The notes below the pieces were generated by a model, which saw nothing but the letters and a program-made list of their open reading frames with translations, was not told where the DNA came from and did no database searches. A stretch of DNA of 64,000 nt from Saccharothrix sp. ST-888 (GTDB lineage Bacteria; Actinomycetota; Actinomycetes; Streptomycetales; Streptomycetaceae). Where the stretch lies: the NCBI RefSeq assembly GCF_000955975.1, contig NZ_JYJF01000017.1, forward strand, positions 1 through 64,000, read 5' to 3'. Numbering within the stretch: position 1 is the stretch's first letter; each line of letters opens with the position of its first letter. This document shows, piece by piece, positions 17,067 through 26,534 of this stretch. Both the position numbers and the translations under genes were made by a program.

Positions 17067-19325
17067 GTGACCGCCGCACCCGAATCAGGGCCCAGGCCCT
17101 TCACCGCGCCCACGGCCCGGCACCGCACCCGGTTCTTCGACCACCGCATCCCCTCGCTGTACGCCGGCCGCTACGTGATCAACAACCGGCAGGTCCTGAA
17201 GGACGTCGACGGCGAGGACCACGAAATCGAGGCCACGCCGCAGCCGTTCGACGTCATCGAGCCGCGGTTCAGCATCGACCCGGCAGGGATCAACGCCCGC
17301 TTCCCGGTACCCGATGCCAAGGGGGCCTACGGCCTGATCCTTCCGCACATCAACCTCGACGCCCCCGGCCTGCCCTGGAACCGCCCGCTGGGCGCCGGGC
17401 ATGAGGAGGCGGTTCCCTGGATGGCGCTGCTGCTGTTCCGGGAGGGCGAACTGCCCGAGGACCCCGACGCCTGCGGCCTGGTCGTCCTGGGCTCCGTGCG
17501 TGAACTCCTCGCCTCCGACCGGCCGCTGGGCCCGGGAGAGCCGCCGGCCCTGCCGGAGGAGAGCCTGCGGGACGACGAGAACGAGGAGCGGTGCGCGACG
17601 GTCCTGGTCCCCGCAGCCCTGTTCGACCAGGTCAAACCCCTGCCCGTGGAGATGGGCTACCTCGCTCACGTCCGGGAGGGCGGCCCGCCCGACGCCACCA
17701 TGGCCGCAGTCGAGCCGGCCCCGGACGAGGAACAGCTGAACGCCATCGTCGTCGCCAACCGGTTCCCCTCCGCCGTCGGCGGCCGGCACGTGGTGCACCT
17801 GGTCTCCCTCGAAGGCTTCGACCAGTACCTGAACGCCCCCGCGCCGGCCGCGGGGGTGCGTCTGGTCTCCCTGACCTCCTGGTCCTTCACCAGTGAGCCC
17901 GACTCCGGCATCGGCTTCGGGGACCTGGCCCAGTATCTGGCCACCACCGACGGCAAAACCCCCCGCGACGCGGAGGAGCTGCGGCTGCGCCTGCCGGTCA
18001 GCGCCCCGGCCAGCCCCTCCGATCATCAGCGCGAGGCCCTCGACCGGATGGCGGGCGGCGCCGTCGCCCTGCCGCAGCGTCTGGAGACGGGGGAGCGTAC
18101 CGTCGCCTTCCACCGCGGGCCGCTCACCGCCCGCCCGGCCCGCGAACTTCCCAAGCCCGCCGCCACTCGGCTGGAGTCGTCCGGCGAGGCCCTGATCTAC
18201 CTGGAGAAGTACGGCGTCTTCGACACCGCCTACGCCGCCGCCTTCACCGCGGGGCGCACGCTCGCCCTGGCCGACGCGGAATTCCGCAGCGCCTTGCTTG
18301 AGTTCCGCTCGACCGCACGCTCCGCCGTGCGCCGTCTGGCCTCCCACCCCGAGCTGGCAGGCCGTGCGGTGGCTGCCCGGCAGCTCACCGCACCGTTGTC
18401 CTTCGAAGCCTTCGACCGCCTCCTCCTCGACGGCGACGGCACCCGCTTCGCCCGCGCCGTGAACCAGGCCGGCCCACAGCTGCGGGCCGGCCTGCACCGC
18501 ACCGCCACCGCCCGCCGGCCCCGCACCGTATCCGGGGTGCGGGCCCTGCTGTCCCAGCCGAGCGTCGCCACCTTGCTCACCCAGGCCGCCGGGGACGAGT
18601 TCCGGACCGTGACCGACTGGCTGGACCGTCTGCGCCGGCTGGAGATGCTCGGCTTCGAGCACCTGGTCCCCGACAGCCGCATGCTGCCGGCCGAGAGCAT
18701 CCGCTTCGCCTACGTCGACCCCTGCTGGGTCCGCGCCGCCGTGGACGGGGCCTTGAGCATCGGCGTCGGCCACGCCCTGGACGCCGACCTCAACCAGCTG
18801 GCCACCACCGGCGGACCGGTACCGGCCTGCGCGGTGCTCATCCGCTCCGACCTGGTACCGAACTGGCCCCAGGCCATCGTCACCGCCTACGCCGACACCA
18901 CCGTCATCGAGCCGCTGCGCAGCACCGTCTACGGCACCGATATCCGCCTGCTGCTCTACCCGCAGGTGATCGACCGGTTCGAACTGGCCGAGCCGCCACG
19001 CGGCATCTGCTTCGGCATCGGCGAGGTCGGCACGCTCCAACTCCGCCGGATCAGCGGTGACCGCATCGGCTACCCCGTGGAAGGGGCCGCCGGGGAGTTC
19101 CCGCCGGAAAACAGCTTCGACCGCTTCGACCGCTTCCGCCGCTTCCTGCGCCCCAATGACCCGGACAACCCCACCGACCCGGATGTCCTCAACGTGTACG
19201 GCCCCGGCGATCCCCTGGTCCCCGCCCTGTCCCAGGCCCACGACGTCCAGCAGCTCTCCTCCGCGCAGTTCGCGCTGCAGATGATCAACGCACCGCAGGC
19301 GCAGACCTTCTCCTACCGGCCCTGA
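17067..19325 (+). CDS. large protein of unknown function (cassette gene 2)
   Basis: This 752-residue protein has no domain that I can name with confidence. It begins with RTRFFDHRIPSLYAGRYVI and continues with mixed alpha/beta sequence; recurring elements are GLILPHINLDAPGLPWNR, VVHLVSLEGFDQYLN and YVDPCWVRAAVDGALSIGVG. No signal peptide, membrane segment or enzyme motif is visible. The GTG start follows aaagg ten bases upstream. It lies 96 bases after the DUF6603-type gene and 54 before the next gene on the same strand, and all share a very similar codon bias. The proteins probably act together, perhaps as parts of one assembly. Confidence 0.65.
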   Translation: MTAAPESGPRPFTAPTARHRTRFFDHRIPSLYAGRYVINNRQVLKDVDGEDHEIEATPQPFDVIEPRFSIDPAGINARFPVPDAKGAYGLILPHINLDAPGLPWNRPLGAGHEEAVPWMALLLFREGELPEDPDACGLVVLGSVRELLASDRPLGPGEPPALPEESLRDDENEERCATVLVPAALFDQVKPLPVEMGYLAHVREGGPPDATMAAVEPAPDEEQLNAIVVANRFPSAVGGRHVVHLVSLEGFDQYLNAPAPAAGVRLVSLTSWSFTSEPDSGIGFGDLAQYLATTDGKTPRDAEELRLRLPVSAPASPSDHQREALDRMAGGAVALPQRLETGERTVAFHRGPLTARPARELPKPAATRLESSGEALIYLEKYGVFDTAYAAAFTAGRTLALADAEFRSALLEFRSTARSAVRRLASHPELAGRAVAARQLTAPLSFEAFDRLLLDGDGTRFARAVNQAGPQLRAGLHRTATARRPRTVSGVRALLSQPSVATLLTQAAGDEFRTVTDWLDRLRRLEMLGFEHLVPDSRMLPAESIRFAYVDPCWVRAAVDGALSIGVGHALDADLNQLATTGGPVPACAVLIRSDLVPNWPQAIVTAYADTTVIEPLRSTVYGTDIRLLLYPQVIDRFELAEPPRGICFGIGEVGTLQLRRISGDRIGYPVEGAAGEFPPENSFDRFDRFRRFLRPNDPDNPTDPDVLNVYGPGDPLVPALSQAHDVQQLSSAQFALQMINAPQAQTFSYRP

Positions 19326-19379
19326 CCGCCATCCCGCCCCCGCCCTATGCCGTGACGTTTATGAAAGGACCGACGGGCC

Positions 19380-22300
19380 ATGTCCGTGGACAACACCCTG
19401 GTCGTGCCGGTCGAGGTGGCCGCCCTCGCCGTCAACCGGCAGACCCGCGACACCGGAGACCACGTCTTCCAGCGCTGGAACACCAACTTCAAGGGCCTCG
19501 GGCGGGGCGAATCGCCCGAGCCGACGCCCTTCGACGGCCTTGAGGTATGGCCCGGTGACGAAAAGCGCCTCGGCGTCTATCTGCAATGGGAACTGCCCGC
19601 CGCTCTCACCCGCGGCCGGCACGACGAGGAGGAGGGCGTCGGCGACTTCCCCCTCGTCCCCAACCGGTGGCTGGTCGTCCGCCACGCGGAGGGCACCGGC
19701 ACGCTCACCGCCTGGGTCGTCGAAAGCGACTACCTGGATCCGATGAACGGCACCGTCTCCTTCCAGGACCCGGACAGCGACACCCCCAAGGCGACCCTGA
19801 TCGGCAAGTGCCACCAGCTCCACGGCCCCTGGCAGGAGCCCGCCGCCCCGCACACACCCTTCCTGACCGCGATCGGCCCCGGCCTGCTCACCTTCTCCGT
19901 CTTCCAGCCCTACAACCAGAACGTCTTCTCCATGCACGACACCCTGGACGGTGTAGCGGATCGGGACCGGCTGAGCTACTTCGTCGCCGGCTGGTACGCC
20001 GACCCCGGCAGCGACATCCTCGCCCACGGGGTACCGGTAGGCCTCGCGGAACGCCTGCGGCGCCTGGAGTGGACCCAGCCGGTCGGCTCCGGCAGCGGGA
20101 TCCGCGCCTCCGTCTACACCGGCACCGTCCTCGGCCTGGACTGGGACCTGACCGGCCCGGTCCCCGACCCCCCGTGCCCGAGCAGCACCGACGTCACCGT
20201 GATGGTCGCCAACACCATGTCCGAGGCCGCGGCCGAACTCAGCTCGCAGGCCGGTGGCGCGGAAGCCTTCTCCACGGACGAGGCCGACCTCTTCCGCGCC
20301 TTCCTCCTCGGCGGCACCGAGGGCCTGGCGGAACGCGACCGCCCCGAAGCCGACATCCTCACCGACCGCCGCGCACACGACACCGCCTTCGGTCCCGTAC
20401 CCGGCGGCTACCGCTGGTTCATCGGCGAACGCGGCGAGGACCCCGGCCGCATCCCCTCGCCCGCCACCGCAGCCGCCCAGCGCACCGCCCGTACGGCGGA
20501 GGCGGCCACCATCGCCGACCTCAACCGCAAGCAGGCCGAACACGACGCCCCCGAAGCTCAACTGGACGCCGCCCGCGAACGCCTCTACCAGCTGTGGTGG
20601 CTCAGCCAGCGGGAACGGCAGCCCCAGCAGTTCCGGCAACGCATCGCCGGCGAACTCGACGCCGCCAAAGCCCGGGTCACCGACCTGGCCCGCCAGCTGA
20701 CCGAGCAGCGTCGTGCCCTGCCCTGGGGGAAGACCGAGGAGCAGCTGGCCACGAGCATCGACACCCTCTACCCCGCCTTCGGCGCACGCACCGCCCGGCG
20801 GCTCATCCGCGTCCCCACCCAGGACTACGAATACTGCGCGGACCCCGTCGTCGCTCTGCAAGGCGGCCGACTGCACGCCCCCCTCACCCGCGACACCCCG
20901 CTGCCCGGCCGCACCCCCGACCGCCTGGTCACCCGCGCCTCCGGCATCACCACCAGCGACGTCACCGACCTCGCACGCCAGGTCGACCTGACCAACCTGC
21001 CCGCCTGCTTCCACGCGCTGCTGACCGAATTCCTCATCCTCGACCGGGCCCTGGCCGCCGACGGCATCCACGACGTCGACGGCACGCTGCCCGAATACGG
21101 CACCAAGCCCTGGGAAATGCCCTGGCAACCGCTGTATCTGCTCTGGAAGGCCGAGTACTTCCCCCTGCCGTTCCGCGCCAGTGACACCGCACGCTGGGAG
21201 TTCGTCGAAGGCTCCCGCTACCAGTGGCAGGACCAGTGGCAGGAGACCGCAACCCCCCGCTTCACCCCCGACTACCAGGTCATCTCCGGACGTCAGATCC
21301 TCACCCCCGCCGCCGGGCACGCCGCCGACGGCGCCCTCGCAAGCTACGCCCGCACCCGCGACCACCTCCCCACCGACAGCCTGAAACGCCTGCGCGCCAG
21401 CATCCGCAACACCGACCTGCTCTCCCAGACCCTCGACGGCTTCGGCGCGGCCATCGCCCAGCGCCAGCCCCACGCCGGGCTCCAGCCCACCAGCGACATC
21501 GCCGACCTCATCGGCAACGGCAACTACCCCCCGCCCGACCCCGGCGGCTTCCCCACCGACGACTGGGACCCCTGGCCCGAATCCACCTTCCAGGAACTGC
21601 GGGCCGGGCAACTCGCCTTCTTGGAACTGTCCGTCGTCGACCGCTTCGGACGCGCCGTCAACCTCATCGGCGAGGACAGCCACTTCCGGCCCGAAATGTC
21701 TCCCACAATGCGCCCCGCCCACCCCGTCCAGAGCCACGACAGCGAACGCCTCGTCGAACTCGGCCCGCGTCTGCTGCAGCCGGCCCGGCTCACCTTCGCC
21801 TTCCTGTCCGCCACCGGCGACGACGACACCGACCTGGTCCCCGGCACCAACCCCGTCTGCGCCTGGCTGCTCCACAACCGCCTCGACCACTCCCTCGTCG
21901 TCTACACACCCGAGGGCGCGACGCTCGGCGAACTACGCGTCACCCTCAACCCCGACAGCCAGCACGAGGTCTCCTGGACGGCCCTGCCCGGCTCCGGCCT
22001 CGACGACTTCGAGCAGTTGCAGACGTTCTCCCCGCACGCCTACGACCTGCTGAGCGCCATCAAGACCCGTGGCCCGGATACCTTCGACGCCTTCCGCGCC
22101 ACCATCGACAAGGCCCTGGAGGCCATCGATCCCGACGGCCCGGCCGACCCCGGCCTCGGGTTCCTCCTCGGCCGCCCACTCGCCCTGCTCCGCACCCGGC
22201 TGTCCCTAGACCTGCGCGGCCCCCTGCGCACCGACACCGGCTGGCAGCACCTGTTCGACCCGCCACAGCCACAACTGCCGAGCTACCCCTGGAAGATCCG

Positions 22301-22847
22301 CCTCGGCGAAGCCCAGCAAACCGACGACGGCCTGGTCGGCTACGTCCTCGACAACGACTACGACCACTTCGAAACCATCACCACCCCCGCCGCAGGCACC
22401 GACGGCTACCTGCGGCCGATCGGCGACAAACCCAGCCTGGAACTCAACTTCGGCGCCCACAACACCGCCGTCGCCACCGTCCTGTGCGACCCACGCGCCG
22501 CCGTCCACGCCACCACCGACATCCTCGCCACCAAACGCGTCCTCATCCCCCAGGAATTCACCGACCAAGCCCTCGCCCGCATGGCCGTCAACTTCCGCAC
22601 CGGCCCCCTCCTCGCCGGCACCACCGAACTCAAAAACGACCAGGCACAGACCGTGGAAACCGCGGTGATGCCCGCACCGGCCGGCATCACCGGCACCTGG
22701 ACCTGGACGGAGAAACGCGGCACCACCTGGGAGAAGCTCCCGATCCTCAGCCAGGACCAGTCCGACCTCCCGCTGGCCCAACCCGAGATCCGCTCCGGCT
22801 TCCTCACCCTCGACAACGCCACCGCACACACCCGCACCAACGGCTGA
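19380..22847 (+). CDS. very large protein of unknown function (cassette gene 3)
   Basis: This 1155-residue protein is unrecognised. The N-terminus has RLGVYLQWELPAALTRG and FPLVPNRWLVVRHAEGTG, which look like a beta-rich domain; a central segment (about 370-450) rich in Ala, Glu, Arg and Gln is probably a coiled coil; then comes a long region with FHALLTEFLILDRALAADG and a beta-rich C-terminus. No signal peptide is seen. The ATG start at 19380 has aaagga about eleven bases upstream. Its last 40 codons are partly duplicated at 24441-24503 and 25692-25736, on both sides of an IS630 element, which indicates that a second related gene once ended there. Confidence 0.65.
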   Translation: MSVDNTLVVPVEVAALAVNRQTRDTGDHVFQRWNTNFKGLGRGESPEPTPFDGLEVWPGDEKRLGVYLQWELPAALTRGRHDEEEGVGDFPLVPNRWLVVRHAEGTGTLTAWVVESDYLDPMNGTVSFQDPDSDTPKATLIGKCHQLHGPWQEPAAPHTPFLTAIGPGLLTFSVFQPYNQNVFSMHDTLDGVADRDRLSYFVAGWYADPGSDILAHGVPVGLAERLRRLEWTQPVGSGSGIRASVYTGTVLGLDWDLTGPVPDPPCPSSTDVTVMVANTMSEAAAELSSQAGGAEAFSTDEADLFRAFLLGGTEGLAERDRPEADILTDRRAHDTAFGPVPGGYRWFIGERGEDPGRIPSPATAAAQRTARTAEAATIADLNRKQAEHDAPEAQLDAARERLYQLWWLSQRERQPQQFRQRIAGELDAAKARVTDLARQLTEQRRALPWGKTEEQLATSIDTLYPAFGARTARRLIRVPTQDYEYCADPVVALQGGRLHAPLTRDTPLPGRTPDRLVTRASGITTSDVTDLARQVDLTNLPACFHALLTEFLILDRALAADGIHDVDGTLPEYGTKPWEMPWQPLYLLWKAEYFPLPFRASDTARWEFVEGSRYQWQDQWQETATPRFTPDYQVISGRQILTPAAGHAADGALASYARTRDHLPTDSLKRLRASIRNTDLLSQTLDGFGAAIAQRQPHAGLQPTSDIADLIGNGNYPPPDPGGFPTDDWDPWPESTFQELRAGQLAFLELSVVDRFGRAVNLIGEDSHFRPEMSPTMRPAHPVQSHDSERLVELGPRLLQPARLTFAFLSATGDDDTDLVPGTNPVCAWLLHNRLDHSLVVYTPEGATLGELRVTLNPDSQHEVSWTALPGSGLDDFEQLQTFSPHAYDLLSAIKTRGPDTFDAFRATIDKALEAIDPDGPADPGLGFLLGRPLALLRTRLSLDLRGPLRTDTGWQHLFDPPQPQLPSYPWKIRLGEAQQTDDGLVGYVLDNDYDHFETITTPAAGTDGYLRPIGDKPSLELNFGAHNTAVATVLCDPRAAVHATTDILATKRVLIPQEFTDQALARMAVNFRTGPLLAGTTELKNDQAQTVETAVMPAPAGITGTWTWTEKRGTTWEKLPILSQDQSDLPLAQPEIRSGFLTLDNATAHTRTNG

Positions 22848-22928
22848 CACCGCCCACTGGCCCCGCCCCCACCAGCACACCCGCAGGCCGGCGCGCCCGC
22901 CACGCCGGCCACCCCAAGGAGCATCGCC

Positions 22929-24296
22929 ATGGCCCTGGTCTCCCCCACCCGCATCACAGACCCCACCGCCCAAGAACCGCTGCTGACCTACGACCTGGCC
23001 ACCAGCCCCGACCCCCTCAAAGCATCCCCCGAAAACCCCGCCACACCCGAAGAAACCGGCGAGCTGATCATCACCGCCTCCCGGAACAGCGGCACCCCGG
23101 CCGACGTGGAATTGATCAAGGTAAAAGTACCGGCCGGAACAATGTCACCGGACCTGGCCACCAACCTGTCCAGCATCAACCCACGCATCACCCTCAACGG
23201 CTGGACAACCCAACGCCAAGAATCCTACGACGAAATCATCTTCACCCCCACAGCCAGCCACGAAACGATCGGACCCGACAACGGCTTCACCATCCAACTC
23301 TCGCAAATCCCCATCAACCGCAAAGTCGGCACCGCACAGATCGAAGTAACCGAACACTCCCGGGAAGGCGAAAATGGCACCTTCAAAGACAGGACCACCG
23401 TGTTCAACGTCGGCAAATTCCCCGCCGACTTCTACATGAAGGAATTCAAGGTCGAAGGCGACCTCGTCATCGACAACGGCGGCGAAGCCACCCTGACCTG
23501 GCAACGCTCCACCAACGCCACCTACGAACTCCTCTACGGAAACACCAACCTCAACGTCACCAACGAAACCACCCGCACCATCACCAACATCAAATCCGAC
23601 ACCACCTTCTACCTCCGCGGCACCACCAGCAACGACCCAACAAACCCTGTCACCCGCATCCTCACCGCCCACATCACCGTCCGACGACCAGACCTCGAAG
23701 TAGGAAACCTCACCGTCCACGGCGCGGTCACTGGCAACCTGACCCTCACCCGCGGCGCCCTGACCCTCCAAGAAGGAAGCCTCCACGTGAACGGTGCCGT
23801 CACCGCACGTGGCAATGTGACCGTTACCGAAGGAACCCTGACGGCCAGCGGCCCCACGAACCTGGCAGGTCCGACGCAGCAGCTCCAATCCAGCGAACTG
23901 ACAAACGGAGCCTACGTTTGGGAGTTCCGGGCAGAGACATCAGGGCTCGTCCTCGTAGTGGTGCACGTCCAGGATTTTGATAGCTATGGCGGCGTCGGGA
24001 TCTACGCTGAGGGCGAGGATGACGTGGTCTGGCGGCGTTGGCAGTACGACCAGAACAACCACACAGTTGTAGGCGTCGTGAGGAGTGGAGTAACGTTCCG
24101 AATCGGCTGCAGCAAGAGTGGTACAGGGCGGGTGATGCGACACGCCTATTTCATTCCGTTCGGTGACCATGGAATCACATCACCTGGGACAGTCGGCGAA
24201 GACCGTGCGGTGAAAGAAATCTCAGCGACCACGCTGCCTCAAGGGGATCTTCCGCTCACTCTGGAGGAGTTGCGAACGCGGGACGGTCACGCATAG
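22929..24296 (+). CDS. fibre-like protein of unknown function (cassette gene 4)
   Basis: This 455-residue protein has Asn- and Thr-rich beta sequence. The middle (about 260-315) repeats a strand-turn unit (LEVGNLTVHGAVTGNLTL, then LHVNGAVTARGNVTVTEGTL), as in beta-helical tail-fibre or adhesin shafts. The C-terminal 140 residues form a different domain (GAYVWEFRAETSGLVLVVVH, then YAEGEDDVVWRRWQYDQNN) that could be a tip or binding domain. The ATG at 22929 follows aaggag eight bases upstream. Codon use changes inside the gene: from about 23900 it is clearly less GC-rich, which suggests that the C-terminal domain was acquired separately. Confidence 0.65.
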   Translation: MALVSPTRITDPTAQEPLLTYDLATSPDPLKASPENPATPEETGELIITASRNSGTPADVELIKVKVPAGTMSPDLATNLSSINPRITLNGWTTQRQESYDEIIFTPTASHETIGPDNGFTIQLSQIPINRKVGTAQIEVTEHSREGENGTFKDRTTVFNVGKFPADFYMKEFKVEGDLVIDNGGEATLTWQRSTNATYELLYGNTNLNVTNETTRTITNIKSDTTFYLRGTTSNDPTNPVTRILTAHITVRRPDLEVGNLTVHGAVTGNLTLTRGALTLQEGSLHVNGAVTARGNVTVTEGTLTASGPTNLAGPTQQLQSSELTNGAYVWEFRAETSGLVLVVVHVQDFDSYGGVGIYAEGEDDVVWRRWQYDQNNHTVVGVVRSGVTFRIGCSKSGTGRVMRHAYFIPFGDHGITSPGTVGEDRAVKEISATTLPQGDLPLTLEELRTRDGHA

Positions 24297-24440
24297 GTGC
24301 AGCAGGTCGTCTGACGATCTGCACTGCCCTCCTGGATACAGGCGCCCGTACGCTGCGGACAATCGGACACGCTTGCCAGCCTTGACGAACGGGATACAAG
24401 TTCGCTGGTCAGGCGGCGGGGAAGCCACCAGCAAGAGTGC
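24297..24440. other. gap between cassette gene 4 and the duplicated tail
   Basis: I see no gene and no clear terminator here. The sequence is of lower GC content than the cassette. Confidence 0.3.
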
Positions 24441-24503
24441 GCCGATCCTCAGCCAGGACCAGCACGACCTGCCACTGGCCGAACCCGAGATCCGCTCCGG
24501 CTA
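24441..24503 (+). pseudogene. duplicated C-terminal coding fragment of cassette gene 3, part 1
   Basis: The translation PILSQDQHDLPLAEPEIRSG closely matches the segment near the C-terminus of cassette gene 3 (about 22739-22799). It is cut at the TA target site of the IS630 element. Confidence 0.75.
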
Positions 24504-24538
24504 CTGAAGTTGAATTCGTGATGTCGGTCTGATGGTGG

Positions 24539-25153
24539 TCAACCGTCCATGATCAGGCCGGTGGTGGCGAGGCATCCGTCGATGAGGTGAGGGCGGTACT
24601 GGATCTGCTTCAGGCTGCGTTTGACGGCTCGGGCGAGCTGGTCGAGGTTGGCGGCGGCGAGGTTGCCGATGGTGCGCTTGACCAGCGACCAGATGCCCTC
24701 TTGCGGATTGAGGTCCGGTGCGTACGAGGGGAGTTGGAAGACGGTCAGCCAGTCCTGGTTCGCCTGGATGAACGCCTGCATCGGCGGCATCAGGTGAGCG
24801 CGCAGGTTGTCCCACACGAGCACGATCGGGCCGCCGAGCCGGATGTGCGCGCGGATGAGCAGGTCGCGGTAGTCCTGCCAGGTCAGGCCCTTCTTCTCGC
24901 CCTTGCGGCCGCGGTAGACGTGGAAGCTGTAGAACATCCGGGACCTCTGACCGGGTTTGTAGCAGCTCAGCCCCGCCATGGAGACCCGGCCGGCTCCCCG
25001 GCCACGCACCCGCACGACTGGCGTGCAGCCGAGCCTGCCCCAGGTCCTGGCACGCGGCGGCCTCATCGACTGCCCGGCTTCGTCCTCAAAGACAAGCCAG
25101 GCCCCGCGGGCCGCCGCGGTGCTTTTACCCGCGGCCACGTCTCCTTCTTCCAC
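24539..25153 (-). CDS. IS630 transposase, DDE domain frame
   Basis: This frame encodes the catalytic part: AWLVFEDEAGQSM (first Asp/Glu cluster), then PIVLVWDNLRAHL (second Asp) and LPSYAPDLNPQEGIWSLVKR (final catalytic Glu in the NPxE motif). It lacks the DNA-binding N-terminus, which is in the upstream frame. The genuine start is unlikely to be independent; expression as a fusion through a -1 frameshift near 25110 is more likely. Confidence 0.85.
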   Translation of the reverse strand: MEEGDVAAGKSTAAARGAWLVFEDEAGQSMRPPRARTWGRLGCTPVVRVRGRGAGRVSMAGLSCYKPGQRSRMFYSFHVYRGRKGEKKGLTWQDYRDLLIRAHIRLGGPIVLVWDNLRAHLMPPMQAFIQANQDWLTVFQLPSYAPDLNPQEGIWSLVKRTIGNLAAANLDQLARAVKRSLKQIQYRPHLIDGCLATTGLIMDG

Positions 25154-25602
25154 AGCTCAACCGCCGCATCGTCGCGCTCGATCGCCCGGCGGGCCGGCTG
25201 CTGCCAGGACCAGCCGTGCCGCTTGAGCAGGACCCACGTGCCCTCCACGGTGTAGGAGACGTGGAACAGCCGACCGATCAACGTCTTCACCCGCGCGAGG
25301 GTCCACCGCTGGTCCTCCCAGCCGTGGGCCAGCGGCCCACGCTCCAACTCCCGTTCCAGCCGCGCGATCTGGGCATCGGACAGCTTCGGACGACCGGGCG
25401 AGCCCTTCGAGGCGACTCCCGTTGCCCCGCCCTCGCGCCACTGCCGGCGCCAGCGCTCCACCGAACGCACGCTCACCCGCATCGCGGCCGCGATGTCCCG
25501 GCTCTTCTCGCCGTCCTCGAAGCGTTCCACAGCCTGCCGCCGGATCCGCTCCCGCGCGGCCCTCTCCGCGTCGGTCAAACCGCCGCCCTGTGCATACCTC
25601 AC
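25063..25602 (-). CDS. IS630 transposase, helix-turn-helix frame
   Basis: This 179-codon frame encodes the DNA-binding half of the transposase, with two helix-turn-helix regions (SRDIAAAMRVSVRSVERWRR and LIGRLFHVSYTVEGTWVLLK). The homology ends at ETWPRVK, where a taaaagc stretch would allow a -1 shift into the DDE frame. The remaining residues of this frame are out of register and are probably not part of the working protein. Confidence 0.8.
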   Translation of the reverse strand: MRYAQGGGLTDAERAARERIRRQAVERFEDGEKSRDIAAAMRVSVRSVERWRRQWREGGATGVASKGSPGRPKLSDAQIARLERELERGPLAHGWEDQRWTLARVKTLIGRLFHVSYTVEGTWVLLKRHGWSWQQPARRAIERDDAAVELWKKETWPRVKAPRRPAGPGLSLRTKPGSR

Positions 25603-25691
25603 AGCACACGACTACCGGGATCGCCCCTCCGCAGGCAGGCGAACGCTACTGCTTCACCCATCCGAGCGACATCACGGATTCAACTTCAGTA

Positions 25692-25736
25692 CCTCACCCT
25701 CGACAACGCCACCGCACACACCCGCACCGACAACTG
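25692..25736 (+). pseudogene. duplicated C-terminal coding fragment of cassette gene 3, part 2
   Basis: Directly after the IS630 element the sequence encodes LTLDNATAHTRTDN and a stop, matching the last residues of cassette gene 3 (LTLDNATAHTRTNG). With part 1 it restores a contiguous tail once the IS is removed. Confidence 0.75.
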
Positions 25737-25871
25737 ACACCACATCACCAACCCCGCCCTTGCCGATAACCTCATCCGCACTGATGAGAGCCGGTGAGCG
25801 GTGATCCACCGGATGCCGGCCGAGTCGGCACTCTGGCGAGACTGGCGATTACCCCAGCATGATGATCAGCC

Positions 25872-26534
25872 GTGCTGCTGCGACTGGCCTACCTGGGTGC
25901 GACGAACGCGTTCGCGATTCTGCGACTGCTGCCGACGAGCGACCACGACAAGGACATGGAGATCCCCGCACTGCGCCATCAGATCACCGTGCTGGAGCGG
26001 CAGCTGAGCGGACAGCGCGTACGGTTCGAGGCGAGCGACCGGGCCTTCCTGCCAGCCCTGCTGCACCGGATACCGACGCACGCGCTGCACCGAATGCGCT
26101 TGCTGGTACGGCCGGACACCATTCTGCGATCGCACCGCGACCTGATCGCCCGCCACCACGCCACTCGCTCCCGGCCCAAGCGCGGCGGCCGACCGCGCAC
26201 CGTACGCTCCGTCCGTGCCCTGGTCCTGCGGCTGGCCGCCGAAAATCCGGCATGGGAGTACCGGCGCCTGCACGGGGAGCTTCTCGTCCTCGGCATAAAG
26301 GTGGCCGCCCCCACGATCTGGGAGATCCTCAAGGAGGCCGGTATCCCACCGTTACCCGAGCGCACCTCCACTACGTGGGCGGCCTTCCTGCGCTCCCAGG
26401 CCGACGCACTCCTGGCGTGCGACTTCTTCGAGACGATCACCCTGTCCGGAGCCCGCCGGCAGGACGCCGGCCGCGACCGGTTCGCCCAGCTCGTCCGCCA
26501 CGCCGCAGCCGCCCAGCGCGACCGGCTCACCTGA
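25872..26534 (+). pseudogene. integrase-core (IS3/IS481-like) transposase, C-terminally truncated
   Basis: The frame starts with LRLAYLGATNAFAILRLLP and contains EIPALRHQITVLERQL, HHATRSRPKRGGRPRTVRS and WAAFLRSQADALLACDFFET, which leads into the first catalytic Asp of an rve-type integrase core. Shortly after TITLSGAR the homology breaks off and the rest reads as junk. The second Asp and the Glu are missing, so the protein cannot be an active transposase. The true start could be the GTG near 25872. Confidence 0.75.

Larger units (their letters stand above)
24504..25689 (-). mobile_element. IS630-family insertion sequence
   Basis: The 1186-base element has imperfect terminal inverted repeats (left ctgaagttgaattcgtgatg, right end its reverse complement with one mismatch) and is flanked by a TA dinucleotide on each side (24502-24503 and 25690-25691), the target duplication typical for IS630/Tc1. 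It carries two overlapping transposase frames on the minus strand. Confidence 0.9.

Noticed and set aside
14745..22973. Very long minus-strand frames opposite the cassette genes
   Set aside because: They are Gly/Val/Arg-rich mirror frames of GC-rich coding DNA. The plus-strand genes have ribosome binding sites and structured protein sequences.
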